Shown: in pieces, positions 37,755 through 46,448 of the stretch
Layout of the letters: each line of letters opens with the position of its first letter
Numbering within the stretch: position 1 is the stretch's first letter
Origin: Gammaproteobacteria bacterium
GTDB taxonomy: Bacteria; Pseudomonadota; Gammaproteobacteria; Arenicellales; Poriferihabitantaceae
Assembly: GCA_030432755.1 (NCBI GenBank)
Contig: JAUILZ010000001.1
Location: 267,388-331,387, forward strand
Reading direction: 5' to 3'
Length of the DNA stretch: 64,000 nucleotides
Translations under genes and position numbers: made by a program
The notes under the pieces: generated by a model
Told to the model about the DNA's origin: nothing
Database searches by the model: none
What the model saw: the letters and a program-made list of their open reading frames with translations, nothing else

Positions 37755-38327
37755 TCAAAGCTCATACTCATCGTAGGTCCTCAAAACCTCTTCGTGCGTG
37801 ATGCCCAGATACGCCATTGTCACGGCGGGGCTGCTGTGATTGAGCACTTTCGAGATTTTCTCGATAGGAACTCCGTCAGAAAACATGGCGAATCCCCGGC
37901 TTTTGCGCATTGAGTGAGTGTTGATCCTCAATCCAAGGCTGTCTCCGGTACTCTTGAAGGCCCGCGAAACCGAAATGCGCGATATTGGTTGAATCAGCCC
38001 CTTGGTCCGATTGGACCGAACTTGGAACAGGTATTTGTCAGCCGGGAATTCGCGTTTCCGCTTCTCAATGAGGCGAATGGCGGTACCGTTAAGGCGAATC
38101 ACCCGTTTTTTCCCTGTCTTGGCCTCTGTAGTGGCGCAGACGCGGGTTTTGAGGTCTATCTGGTCGTAGGTGAGGGAAAGTAGGTCACTGATCCTTAGAG
38201 AGAGGTTGAGACCGATTTTCCAGATGTCTGAATAAATCTCCCCAAACTTGTGTCGCAGGACTGACTCAACGGCGGAAATTTGGTCTTTGCTTCGGACTGC
38301 ATCTACTGAATTCATCGTATGTAACAT
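37755..38327 (-). CDS. Short tyrosine recombinase (integrase A)
   Basis: A 190-aa protein that is essentially only the catalytic domain of the lambda-integrase/XerCD family. Seen residues: first Arg in NLSLRISDLLSLTYDQID, Lys in GKKRVIRLNG, H-x-x-R in HSMRKSRGFAMF, His in LNHSSPAVT and nucleophile Tyr in MAYLGIT. It lacks a core-binding arm domain, so it may work as a resolvase or with a partner. The start codon (38327, alternatively 38315) is embedded in a TATGTAACATA repeat, which suggests autoregulation. Confidence 0.87.
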   Translation of the reverse strand: MLHTMNSVDAVRSKDQISAVESVLRHKFGEIYSDIWKIGLNLSLRISDLLSLTYDQIDLKTRVCATTEAKTGKKRVIRLNGTAIRLIEKRKREFPADKYLFQVRSNRTKGLIQPISRISVSRAFKSTGDSLGLRINTHSMRKSRGFAMFSDGVPIEKISKVLNHSSPAVTMAYLGITHEEVLRTYDEYEL

Positions 38328-38431
38328 AACCTAGTTTGAGATTATATATTGTAACATACAGTATCGAATCTAGAACATAATCGTTATATATCAACGAGAT
38401 AGTATGTAACAGAATGTGATTATGTTACATA
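38318..38431. promoter_or_regulatory. Four TATGTAACA-type repeats at the integrase A promoter
   Basis: TATGTAACATA (38318-38328, over the integrase start codon), TGTAACATA (38350-38358), TATGTAACA (38403-38411) and its inverse TATGTTACATA (38421-38431). The last two face each other across 9 bases. They look like operator or recombinase arm sites for a regulator of integrase A and of the divergent downstream region. Confidence 0.6.
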
Positions 38432-38937
38432 GATGGCGGGAGGAGCAAAAAGGCACACGCAGAGCTCCCAGAGGCTCCAGAATGGCCCCCAGAAGGCCAC
38501 AGAAGACCCAAATGGGTTCAATTGGGGCCAGAATGGTTTCTGGTAACAAGTTTGCTCGTGAATGTTACCGGCTGAGTAAAGTTGACTAAGTAGACAGGGT
38601 GATCAATTTAAACCAAGACATTTGGCTCTCGGCAAATGGGAAATCTTGTGGTTGCAAGGTATTCGAACCGAGATTTAGCGGGAATGAGTGAAGAGTGTTT
38701 GATCGAGTCGAGAAGGGCCTTGAAGCGGCTATATTTTTTCTACAATTCAATGTCACCACCCTGAATCCAGTTAGAAAATCTAGAACAGCTAAATAAAACT
38801 GCGGGAGAACAGATTCTTGATCAAATCGTATATGGATATAGTAGACGATTTGTTCTGATCACGTAGATCAATTGTTGGGATTCAAGGAATCTTTGGTATT
38901 TGATAAAATCCAATACCAATTCATAACAACAAGGAAA
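38432..38937. other. Non-coding region with a long imperfect hairpin
   Basis: No convincing gene. At 38478-38537 the sequence is structured: TGGCCCC (38483-38489) pairs with GGGGCCA (38524-38530), an inner ACCC/GGGT stem lies between them, and CCAGAATGG occurs twice as a direct repeat. The remainder is AT-rich leader sequence before the Rep-like gene. The hairpin may be an origin, transfer or transcription-stop structure. Confidence 0.4.
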
Positions 38938-39444
38938 ATGAACTACAACATCTACAACAAAGATAAGCTTCAGCAGGAAAACATCAAATGGATTGGAGAG
39001 GTGATCAAAAGAAACAACCTAAGAATCTTCGTAACTTTGACATTCAAGTATGATGTTTCTGAAATTCAAGCAAACAGGACAATGAGCATCTTCCTAAATA
39101 TGCTTGAGAGACAGTGTTTTGGACACAATCGAACAAATAATCCAGAAAGAAAGCTATACAGGGTTGTTATCAAAGAGGTTGATCCATATGGTAACAACCT
39201 TCACTATCATCTGGCGATAGTAGATCCTGAAAGGACCAGCAACAGATGGGAAGCTATGTTTTTTAAGGACACGATTGAATATTTGTGGTTGAAGTTTAGT
39301 GTTTCTGGAAACGTACATATTGAATCAAACGAAAGTTGGTTCAAGAAGGTGTATGACGTCGAGGGAATGGCGAAATATTTGTGTAAAACCCTGAAGTTTG
39401 GGAATGATGACTTTTTCGATTTAGAGAACAGCAAATTCGATTAG
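38938..39444 (+). CDS. HUH-endonuclease-like replication protein
   Basis: A 168-aa protein with the three motifs of rolling-circle Rep/HUH nucleases in order: motif 1 IFVTLTFKYD, motif 2 LHYHLAIVDP (His-x-His metal site) and motif 3 MAKYLCKTLK (candidate catalytic Tyr). Such enzymes nick one strand and stay linked through tyrosine during rolling-circle replication, mobilisation or transposition. It is small and has no helicase domain. I chose ATG 38938 with AAGGA upstream over a TTG at 38872. An iteron-like array starts about 210 bases downstream. Confidence 0.75.
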   Translation: MNYNIYNKDKLQQENIKWIGEVIKRNNLRIFVTLTFKYDVSEIQANRTMSIFLNMLERQCFGHNRTNNPERKLYRVVIKEVDPYGNNLHYHLAIVDPERTSNRWEAMFFKDTIEYLWLKFSVSGNVHIESNESWFKKVYDVEGMAKYLCKTLKFGNDDFFDLENSKFD

Positions 39445-39654
39445 AAATACCCAATTTCAGCAGCTGAAGAAACTGATAGCAAGTTCTACGAACGGCACCT
39501 ATATTATGAGCATAGAGTATTGGTACTCAAAAATTTAGGCACTAGATGCTTAATTTATAGTAACGACCATATTTCACGATTTATCTATTTCAATACTATT
39601 TATCACTAATTTTAAACGTATGATCGATGTGGAATTGATGATTGATGTTTTGAT

Positions 39655-39860
39655 ATCTGGAAACAGTTGATTGGTAACTGATTTGTAACTGGAGATAGAT
39701 CACCGTTAACTGGAATCAGATGATTGATAGCTGGAGATGAATCATGGTTAACTGGATCTAGATGATAGATATCTGGGAATAGATGATAGTTAACTGGAGT
39801 CAGATGATTGATAGCTAGAGATAGATGATGATTTACTGAATTCAGTAGATTGACAGCTGA
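39655..39860. repeat. Iteron-like array of ~21-bp repeats (candidate replication origin)
   Basis: About nine degenerate units with the pattern CTGGA-nnn-AGATGAT-n-GATAG or CTGGA...GTTAA recur every 20-22 bases, for example at 39688, 39709, 39731, 39750, 39772, 39793 and 39815. Alternate units are more alike, giving a 42-bp higher period. A 21-bp spacing equals two helical turns, so proteins bound to each unit would line up on one face. Position after the Rep-like gene fits an iteron-type origin or copy-control region. The units carry no spacer structure, so it is not a CRISPR array. Confidence 0.7.
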
Positions 39861-39935
39861 AATATATTAAGAGTGATTAGTGTTTGTTGACTAAACGGCA
39901 ACGAACTATATGACGTAAATTAGTCGGAGATTTCA

Positions 39936-40301
39936 ATGAAGACAAAAGACGCATCTTCGAGTAATTCTAGAAGACCATATGATCTATCAAAGCAATGGAA
40001 AGGGCCCCATATACGCTTGATTCCAACAGTTGAGCCACAAGGGTATCTAGGAAAATTCGGTGCTCACGTTGTAGGAAAGAAGCTATTACCTCTAAGCATT
40101 CAAAAAGAGAATTGGGGCGATGAATGCAAGCTTGTCTACAAAGAATTCAAATACCTGATAGCCGAGATTGACAGAGATGTAAATGATTTCAAGGGATTTG
40201 AGTACCGAAGAAACTTCGATGAGACAATAACATTCAATCGCAAGGGGATAGAAATATCAAGACACTATCCAGATAAATCAAATTTCGCATTTGCAGATTA
40301 G
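39936..40301 (+). CDS. Unknown small protein, intact copy of a duplicated gene
   Basis: A 121-aa protein with no family I recognise. It is Lys/Arg-rich with the blocks PQGYLGKFGAHVVGKK and FKGFEYRRNFDETITFNRKG. Both blocks recur in the broken gene at 43331-43594, so the gene was duplicated, and the copies lie on each side of the UvrD-type helicase gene. A ribosome-binding site (GGAG) precedes the ATG. Confidence 0.7.
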   Translation: MKTKDASSSNSRRPYDLSKQWKGPHIRLIPTVEPQGYLGKFGAHVVGKKLLPLSIQKENWGDECKLVYKEFKYLIAEIDRDVNDFKGFEYRRNFDETITFNRKGIEISRHYPDKSNFAFAD

Positions 40302-40455
40302 TAGAAACACGACATGAGCACAGGATGTATGGCGATAGGAAATCATAGGATGAATCGTCATTTGTATGAGAGCATTCACCGCCGCTTTGATCCTCTACTA
40401 AGCGTCATATCTATCACAGCGACAATACTATGCACAGTAAAAGCATAACCAACCG

Positions 40456-43320
40456 TTGCATGTATCTAGTTCAATGAACATATCAGATATCTTTCATTTC
40501 GTATTTGACAGAAAAGGATTCATCAAGTCGCAAAACAATCAAATTGTAGTACGCAACTGGAGAGGTTCAATTCACACCATTCCATTCGCTGAGCTATCTG
40601 GTTTTCCTAGAGTTCAGAAAGATCTATTTAGCATTCTGGTAAAGATACCTACTAAGTATCATTGGGAGAACCATCGATTCTCGCGATTCTCAAAAGTCTA
40701 TAAGACAGATATAGAAACCGCGATAGATTTTAAAGCCATTGGAATATTCGTTGGTAAAGCAATCGTAAATGAATATGCGCTTATCATCAGATATGCGCTA
40801 AAAGAGTTCCTTAGGGATTCTTCAATTGAGTATTTCAACAACAACATAGTCGAATCATTGAAAGATTTCTCTGGTGCAACCAGATCAAAATACATTCCAA
40901 AGGAAGTATTGTCGATTGCAAAAGAACTCGAAAGCATCTACTCACAGGATGACTTCCCGAGATACCTTAGACAGAGATTTGAGGTATTGCGTTTGCAAGA
41001 GAGAAAGCACTTCTACGACAAAATAGAAGCCAACCCATTGACCACCGAGCAAAGGTATGCAGTGGTCAGAGAAAACGACCGGAACTTGGTGTTGGCTGCG
41101 GCGGGAACGGGAAAAACCTCAGTAATGGTTGCGAAAGCACTCGACCTTATTGAAAGTAGAAAATTGGATGGAAACAAAATTTTAGTACTAGCATTCAACA
41201 ATGCTGCTGCGAAAGAACTGAGGACAAGGATTTCTCAAAGGGCCGAGTATGCTGGAGTAAGATTTTCAGACCCTCCAACAATTTCTACATTCCATGCACT
41301 AGGACGAAAAATATTAAAAGATACAGGAATAGATACACATATCTCCGTGCTTGCTGAAGACAACGTTAAGTATGATAAATGGGTGTATGACTGGTTAGTT
41401 AGACGCATTTCAGTTAGCACCCAAGAGATGAAGAACTTCATAGCAATTCACTATCATCCAGCCAATCCGTTTGACTTCAAATCAAATGACGAATACGAAC
41501 GATACGTGCGTGACAATGAGAAACGCGCACTCAGCGGTGATTTGGTCAGAGGATATCAGGAACTTTTGATTGCAAACTGGCTATACCTCAATGGGATTAA
41601 ATTTGAATACGAACCTAAGTACAAGGTAAAAATTAGATTCGATGTAGGTATTGACTATAGGCCAGATTTTCATGTTACAGGAACGCATATCTTCATTGAG
41701 CACTTTGGTATAGATCGAGCAGGAAATACACGCCCGGATATTGATGCAGAAGAATACAAAAAGAGCATGCTACGCAAACGTACTCTACATGCAGAGCAGG
41801 GCACTCTGTTACTAGAGACCTATCATTACGATTGGTGTGAGGGAAACTTATTAACCTCTCTCGAACGACAACTCAAAGAGAATGGAATAACCCCAAATCC
41901 TATTGAAAAAGATGAAATCTTTGAGGCGCTAAATAATTCAGGCGTGATAGACAATGGAGCGAAAATACTCCAGAAGTCGCTAAATGCAATTCGTATCGAA
42001 CAACTAAATGACGATCAAATAATAGACAGGTTAAGAAATGGTGGAGTATCGTTCTATACGAGCCATGCGGAACTATTGGTTGCGATCCATAATGACTATG
42101 TAGATGCACTTCGCGCTGCGAATGAAATTGACTTTGATGACATGATCATTAGAGCAGCAAACTGTATAGAAGAAGGAATGTTCCGACCGCCGTGGGAGTT
42201 TATTCTTGTTGATGAGTTCCAAGATATTTCGGGCTCTCGGATGAATTTTTTGAAGAACTTAATTGCATCTGGGCCAAATCCAAAGATTACCGTGGTAGGT
42301 GATGACTGGCAATCCATATACCGATTTGCAGGTGGGAAGCTGGAACTTACGACTAGATTTACAGACCTTGTTGGTAGCAATACAAATACGAAGCTACAAA
42401 AGACATTTAGGTATAACAATAGTATTGCTGATACTGCCGGAACGTTTATCATGGAGAACAAAGAGCAATATCATAAGCATGTTACCACTGAAGAATGGGT
42501 CAATCGACCTCAAATCTATCTCTTGGATTGTAGAATAGATTCCGAGACCAACAGCATGGCTATAAAAGCCGACTTAGTCGTCAGCAAGATACGTGAGAAG
42601 GACAGCGGCGGATCAATTGCTATACTCAGTCGCTATAATTATTTGCTTGACGAAGCGAGGCAGGAACTTAAAAAGTCAACGAATCTTTCAAATGTCAATT
42701 TCTGGACATTTCACGGTAGCAAGGGCCTCGAATCGGACTACTGTGTGCTCATAGGACTATCTCAAGGGAAGCTAGGATTCCCAAACGAAAATAAGGACGA
42801 CATAATTGTTGAAGCATTGTTACCAACGCTAGATTCGTACCCACATTCTGAAGAACGTAGATTGATGTATGTTGCGCTTACACGAGCCAGACACAAGGTG
42901 TATTTGATCGCCGATCCAACTGCGCCTTCAGCGTTTGTAAATGAACTCCTTTCACCAAAATACAAAATACATATCTACTCAAAGTCATTTAGAGAATTGT
43001 ACAGAAGAATATTTAAATGCCCATCATGCAGTGATGGGTACTTCAAAAAGATGACTGGAAAATATGGAGAATTCTACGTATGTAGTTCAAATCTAGCTTG
43101 CAAGATAAAACCAAGGATATGTGCGGACTGTGGATCGCCTTCCATTGACGACTCAACGAATAGTGTATGTACGAATCCGAGTTGCAGACGCTCGATGAAA
43201 ATCTGTCCTAGATGCGGAAGACCAATGAAAATTCGGCATGGGCAATATGGGGAATTCTATGGATGTACTGGATATGGATTAGAGGAAGATCGATGTACTC
43301 AAAAGATTAAAATCCATTGA
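40456..43320 (+). CDS. UvrD/Rep-family SF1 helicase with C-terminal zinc ribbons
   Basis: A 954-aa superfamily 1A helicase, similar in plan to DNA helicase IV. N-terminal region of about 200 residues; Walker A AAAGTGKTSVMV (around residue 215); motif Ia LAFNNAAAKELRTR; an inserted segment with EYEPKYKVKIRFDVGIDYRPD that looks like a nuclease-type fold; Walker B LVDEFQDIS (around 583); GDDWQSIYRFAGG; and RRLMYVALTRAR. The last 100 residues hold three topoisomerase-type zinc ribbons (CPSC, CADC, CPRCGRPM). Start is TTG 40456 or ATG 40474. It probably unwinds DNA for replication, repair or defence of the element. Confidence 0.88.
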   Translation: MHVSSSMNISDIFHFVFDRKGFIKSQNNQIVVRNWRGSIHTIPFAELSGFPRVQKDLFSILVKIPTKYHWENHRFSRFSKVYKTDIETAIDFKAIGIFVGKAIVNEYALIIRYALKEFLRDSSIEYFNNNIVESLKDFSGATRSKYIPKEVLSIAKELESIYSQDDFPRYLRQRFEVLRLQERKHFYDKIEANPLTTEQRYAVVRENDRNLVLAAAGTGKTSVMVAKALDLIESRKLDGNKILVLAFNNAAAKELRTRISQRAEYAGVRFSDPPTISTFHALGRKILKDTGIDTHISVLAEDNVKYDKWVYDWLVRRISVSTQEMKNFIAIHYHPANPFDFKSNDEYERYVRDNEKRALSGDLVRGYQELLIANWLYLNGIKFEYEPKYKVKIRFDVGIDYRPDFHVTGTHIFIEHFGIDRAGNTRPDIDAEEYKKSMLRKRTLHAEQGTLLLETYHYDWCEGNLLTSLERQLKENGITPNPIEKDEIFEALNNSGVIDNGAKILQKSLNAIRIEQLNDDQIIDRLRNGGVSFYTSHAELLVAIHNDYVDALRAANEIDFDDMIIRAANCIEEGMFRPPWEFILVDEFQDISGSRMNFLKNLIASGPNPKITVVGDDWQSIYRFAGGKLELTTRFTDLVGSNTNTKLQKTFRYNNSIADTAGTFIMENKEQYHKHVTTEEWVNRPQIYLLDCRIDSETNSMAIKADLVVSKIREKDSGGSIAILSRYNYLLDEARQELKKSTNLSNVNFWTFHGSKGLESDYCVLIGLSQGKLGFPNENKDDIIVEALLPTLDSYPHSEERRLMYVALTRARHKVYLIADPTAPSAFVNELLSPKYKIHIYSKSFRELYRRIFKCPSCSDGYFKKMTGKYGEFYVCSSNLACKIKPRICADCGSPSIDDSTNSVCTNPSCRRSMKICPRCGRPMKIRHGQYGEFYGCTGYGLEEDRCTQKIKIH

Positions 43321-43330
43321 ATGCTAGAGC

Positions 43331-43594
43331 ATGGATAAAGCAATTGTTAAGCCACATGGATATCTAGGAAAATTCAGTGCCCATGTTGTCGGGAGAAAAG
43401 CAATACTTCATGAGATAAACAAAGAGGACTGGGAAGTGGAAAGTATGCTTTTCTATTAGGCACTCAAAAAGCTATGGGACCAGATTGGCAGATATAACGA
43501 AAAATTCACAGGATATGAGTATCGAAGGAACTTTAGTGAGACAATATATTTCAATTACCAAGACGAAATAAAATCGCGATACTGTCAGCAATGA
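43331..43594 (+). pseudogene. Broken second copy of the 39936-40301 gene
   Basis: Starting at ATG 43331 the frame reads PHGYLGKFSAHVVGRK, then an in-frame TAG at 43457, then continues FTGYEYRRNFSETIYFNYQDE to TGA at 43592. Both blocks match the 121-aa protein upstream. The N-terminus is shorter and the stop splits the gene, so it is a decayed paralogue. Similarity continues on both sides of the stop, which shows that the stop is a point change rather than the gene end. Confidence 0.8.
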
Positions 43595-43648
43595 CTGATG
43601 GTCATTCCACAACAACTGATTCAGATCACGAACATACCAAATTGCGGA

Positions 43649-44596
43649 ATGATTTTAAGATTCTTTAAACGAAACAAACCATCTACCTCAAACGACGGTA
43701 CTGATTGGGGTGCGCTAAAGGATAAGCTCAGTGCAATTGTGTTTAACCAAACAGAGCATGGTTCAATAGCGTTTAGTGATTCAAATGAAAAAGCAAAACA
43801 GGATAGTGCGAACAGCATGCTTGTTGTATTGGAAACCCTTTTCTCAGCCCCAGAATCATACCGATCCACCAAACTACTTAATTCACTTGCGCAGGGATAT
43901 GATCACTATTGTGTTTGGTTCGCTCGCGGGGACAGCAGAAAGGTGTATTTCGAAAAATCTATACTCTTGCTAACTGAATCCATCAAAAAAGACCCAAATC
44001 AGACCTATGCGAGAGCGCAACTAGGAGCACTTCTTATTGATCAAAAACTCGTGAGAAATCTAGAAAAGGGGATAGGTTTGCTTAACGAATTGAAGGAATC
44101 CGGAAAATTGCCGGACCATCTAAATTCGACACTATCCAAAGCACAAAGGCAAACAGGAGACTTGAAAGCAAATCAGGAATTCGATCTTTGTGTATACACC
44201 GACCCAAGTCCAGCTGTTTTTAGCGAAGAGAGGAAGAGGTTCCGTGCGCTCATCAGGACATATGTCAAAAACAACGAATCAGAGAATTTGATACGGTGTT
44301 TGAACGAATACTACAACTTAGCGATATTGGTATACGCTTGCTACGGTGATTTCGATTGCAGCTCAGGCACAATTGGGTGGAAGTATGATGCTGCGGTCGA
44401 AATTGTTAAAAGTGTCTGCCAAGAAATAGATTTTGACTATAGAACTACAGGTAAACTAATCGGGGCAAACTATATTTCTGCAAGGGATTGGGGGACATTC
44501 AAGAAACATTTTGGTGATGTCGGAATGGAAGCCAATCTATCAACGATGGTGTCAAAATTGAGTAGCAACTATAGCCAATACAAAGATCCATTCTAA
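43649..44596 (+). CDS. Unknown protein, helical-repeat-like
   Basis: A 315-aa protein that I do not recognise. It starts with a basic stretch (MILRFFKRNKPS), and the middle (about residues 110-180) reads like TPR-type helices: ARAQLGALLIDQKLVRNLEKG and LNELKESGKLPDHLN. No signal peptide or membrane helix is evident. I prefer ATG 43649; an ATG at 43598 adds 17 residues. Its stop overlaps the start of the next gene by 1 base (TAATG), so both are coupled. Confidence 0.65.
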   Translation: MILRFFKRNKPSTSNDGTDWGALKDKLSAIVFNQTEHGSIAFSDSNEKAKQDSANSMLVVLETLFSAPESYRSTKLLNSLAQGYDHYCVWFARGDSRKVYFEKSILLLTESIKKDPNQTYARAQLGALLIDQKLVRNLEKGIGLLNELKESGKLPDHLNSTLSKAQRQTGDLKANQEFDLCVYTDPSPAVFSEERKRFRALIRTYVKNNESENLIRCLNEYYNLAILVYACYGDFDCSSGTIGWKYDAAVEIVKSVCQEIDFDYRTTGKLIGANYISARDWGTFKKHFGDVGMEANLSTMVSKLSSNYSQYKDPF

Positions 44597-45354
44597 TGGA
44601 GATATCCCATCTAAAGCACTTGTTTCCAAATTCAAACGAAAGATTTCATGCTCTTGTTGAATGGATAGGTGTTGGATCGCCGGATAAATCACTTTGGTTC
44701 ATTGGGATTGAAGAAGGAGGGAAGTGGACTCATCCTGATCGAAACGTTCAAAACAAATACACGGCTGAACTTAATAAGAGGATGGGACATCCATTTAAAA
44801 TTTACGAAGAGGATACTGACCGATCGGATATCAATAATAGAGATAAGTCGGCCCAAAATATATGTAAGATTGCTGCTGCCTGTAAGGACCCGCCCATGGA
44901 ATGGGAAGGATATCGGGAGACAGAATTATGGACAAAAAAGGGCAATGTCTTTAAGGGAAATATTTTACCCATTGGGAAAGAATCTTTGAAGGATTATCCT
45001 GACGAGTATAATGACTATTTCGGGGTAACAAGAGATGAATACATTGGTAATTACGAAGAACTTATCAGTATTCGAATGAAGGAAATTCGGAATATGATCG
45101 GTAAATTCCAACCGCAAGCAATCATCTGCTTTGGTAAAACATCCGTTACCTCAAGAAACTGGGAACACTTCACTAAGGAATTAAATATTGACCAGTCCCA
45201 GATAGCGCCTCCTATTGAAGTAGATAACCGAACAATAAAGTTGATACACGAAAAAAATATAATCCTGTGCGATCACCTGAGCAATCCGCTGACTGAAAGT
45301 TATGTTAATACAATTGCTGAATGTGCTCGTGATCGATTTAAGGTTATTACCTAG
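44596..45354 (+). CDS. Unknown protein with a uracil-DNA glycosylase-like layout
   Basis: A 252-aa protein. Three short blocks are placed as in the uracil-DNA glycosylase superfamily fold: LWFIGIEEGG near the start, QAIICFGKTSVTSR in the third quarter and NIILCDHLSNPL near the end. The usual catalytic residues are not clearly conserved, so the resemblance may be only structural. Co-translated with the gene upstream and convergent, with 8 bases of overlap, with the FtsZ-like gene. Confidence 0.55.
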   Translation: MEISHLKHLFPNSNERFHALVEWIGVGSPDKSLWFIGIEEGGKWTHPDRNVQNKYTAELNKRMGHPFKIYEEDTDRSDINNRDKSAQNICKIAAACKDPPMEWEGYRETELWTKKGNVFKGNILPIGKESLKDYPDEYNDYFGVTRDEYIGNYEELISIRMKEIRNMIGKFQPQAIICFGKTSVTSRNWEHFTKELNIDQSQIAPPIEVDNRTIKLIHEKNIILCDHLSNPLTESYVNTIAECARDRFKVIT

Positions 45355-46012
45355 GGTCTTTTATAACGTCGACAATTGCCGTATCGATTTGGGTAATTGC
45401 TTCAGCTAGTGTCTGTCCATCCATAGTGTACTCATTTGCGTCAACTATCGTTGCTCGAATATTCCTATGCGCTATAGCTTTCAACACGTTTTCTGATCTT
45501 ATCTTCCGGGAATCATCTTCGAAATCAAAAGGAGTAGACGCGACAACCTTGACGTCTATATCTTGTTTCAAGCACAGGTCAATTAAAGGGACTGCAGAAT
45601 TCGATCCAAAATACCCACCTAGTCCAGCAACAACAATCACATGGTGGTAGCCAATGAGAAAATTGTCTAGTTCTGGTGTAAATTGAATAAAACTCTCAAA
45701 TTTGGACTCATGCTGTACTGGCTCTACTCCGCAAGCTGAACTAACACTCGATATCGAACGAAAAGGTTTTATGTTTACCGAAGATTGGACTGATTCACTC
45801 CTCCTGTATTCGGAAACAATAGCTCCATCTTTGGAGTCTATCCAGATTGACGAAAAAGGCCTATTGGTAGCTAATTGATAGTGATCTACGATACGACGGC
45901 CTGCTCCCCCCGCACCAAATACCAATGTATTAACTCCAGCATTAGCAGACTGATAACATTGAGTTGAAACACAAAGTGCAGTCGCAGCACTAATGAAGTT
46001 GCGTCTATTCAT
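45347..46012 (-). CDS. FtsZ/tubulin-like protein with a twin-arginine signal
   Basis: A 221-aa protein. Residues 1-25 look like a Tat signal: MNRRNFISAATALCVS, then a QSANAG end suitable for signal peptidase. The mature part matches the tubulin/FtsZ GTPase fold: LVFGAGGAGRRIVDHY (first phosphate loop), VIVVAGLGGYFGSNSAVPL at the place of the GGGTGTG signature, and VVASTPFDFEDDSRKIRSENV, which resembles the FtsZ segment after it (VTKPFxFEGxxR). The signature loop is degenerate, and the second half of FtsZ is missing. I place the start at 46012 for the signal; the frame extends to 46069. Last gene of a minus-strand trio. Confidence 0.65.
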   Translation of the reverse strand: MNRRNFISAATALCVSTQCYQSANAGVNTLVFGAGGAGRRIVDHYQLATNRPFSSIWIDSKDGAIVSEYRRSESVQSSVNIKPFRSISSVSSACGVEPVQHESKFESFIQFTPELDNFLIGYHHVIVVAGLGGYFGSNSAVPLIDLCLKQDIDVKVVASTPFDFEDDSRKIRSENVLKAIAHRNIRATIVDANEYTMDGQTLAEAITQIDTAIVDVIKDPR

Positions 46013-46019
46013 GGTGAAA

Positions 46020-46379
46020 TCAAATACTAGTTGTGCATTGGGTGTCGAATAATCTATGAGAAAACTCATTCATCACTGCATTCAGCAAAGTGATAACTTT
46101 AGTTGGTTTGATCTTCCACCAGTAGTATCCGTCACTCTTCGCGATTTTTGACTCCAAATAATCCAACTGATCAAGAAATTCAATTAGTTCGTGATTTTGT
46201 AGCGAAGCAGTTGCTGAATAGACATTGCTACCTTCATGTATGCTGAACTTCTTCAACAGCTTGTTACCAGTGACATTGATATAGAAGGTGCCGTTGCTGA
46301 ACTGTTTTGGTCTAATTTCGAACATTTGAATATCTTGGTTTACATACTCTGTCGATGTTTGATCGATTGATAGAGACAA
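46020..46379 (-). CDS. Unknown 119-aa protein
   Basis: A small protein with no family I recognise. Sequence contains FSNGTFYINVTGNKLLKKF and a C-terminal part DGYYWWKIKPTKVITLLNAVM. No membrane helix. It lies between the SieB-like gene (70 bases upstream) and the FtsZ-like gene (7 bases downstream), so it is probably one operon with the latter. Confidence 0.6.
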   Translation of the reverse strand: MSLSIDQTSTEYVNQDIQMFEIRPKQFSNGTFYINVTGNKLLKKFSIHEGSNVYSATASLQNHELIEFLDQLDYLESKIAKSDGYYWWKIKPTKVITLLNAVMNEFSHRLFDTQCTTSI

Positions 46380-46448
46380 GTTTCTACGAAAGTGATAGTG
46401 TGTTGCTACACTCTACTGATCTGCGAGTATCGTAAACCGGGATCCATA

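Noticed and set aside
39655..39860. CRISPR array
   Set aside because: Units of about 21 bp follow each other without unique spacers, and no cas gene is near; iterons fit better.
43457..43459. TAG read through as an amino acid
   Set aside because: Other genes in the window use TAG as a normal stop, and the intact paralogue upstream supports simple decay.
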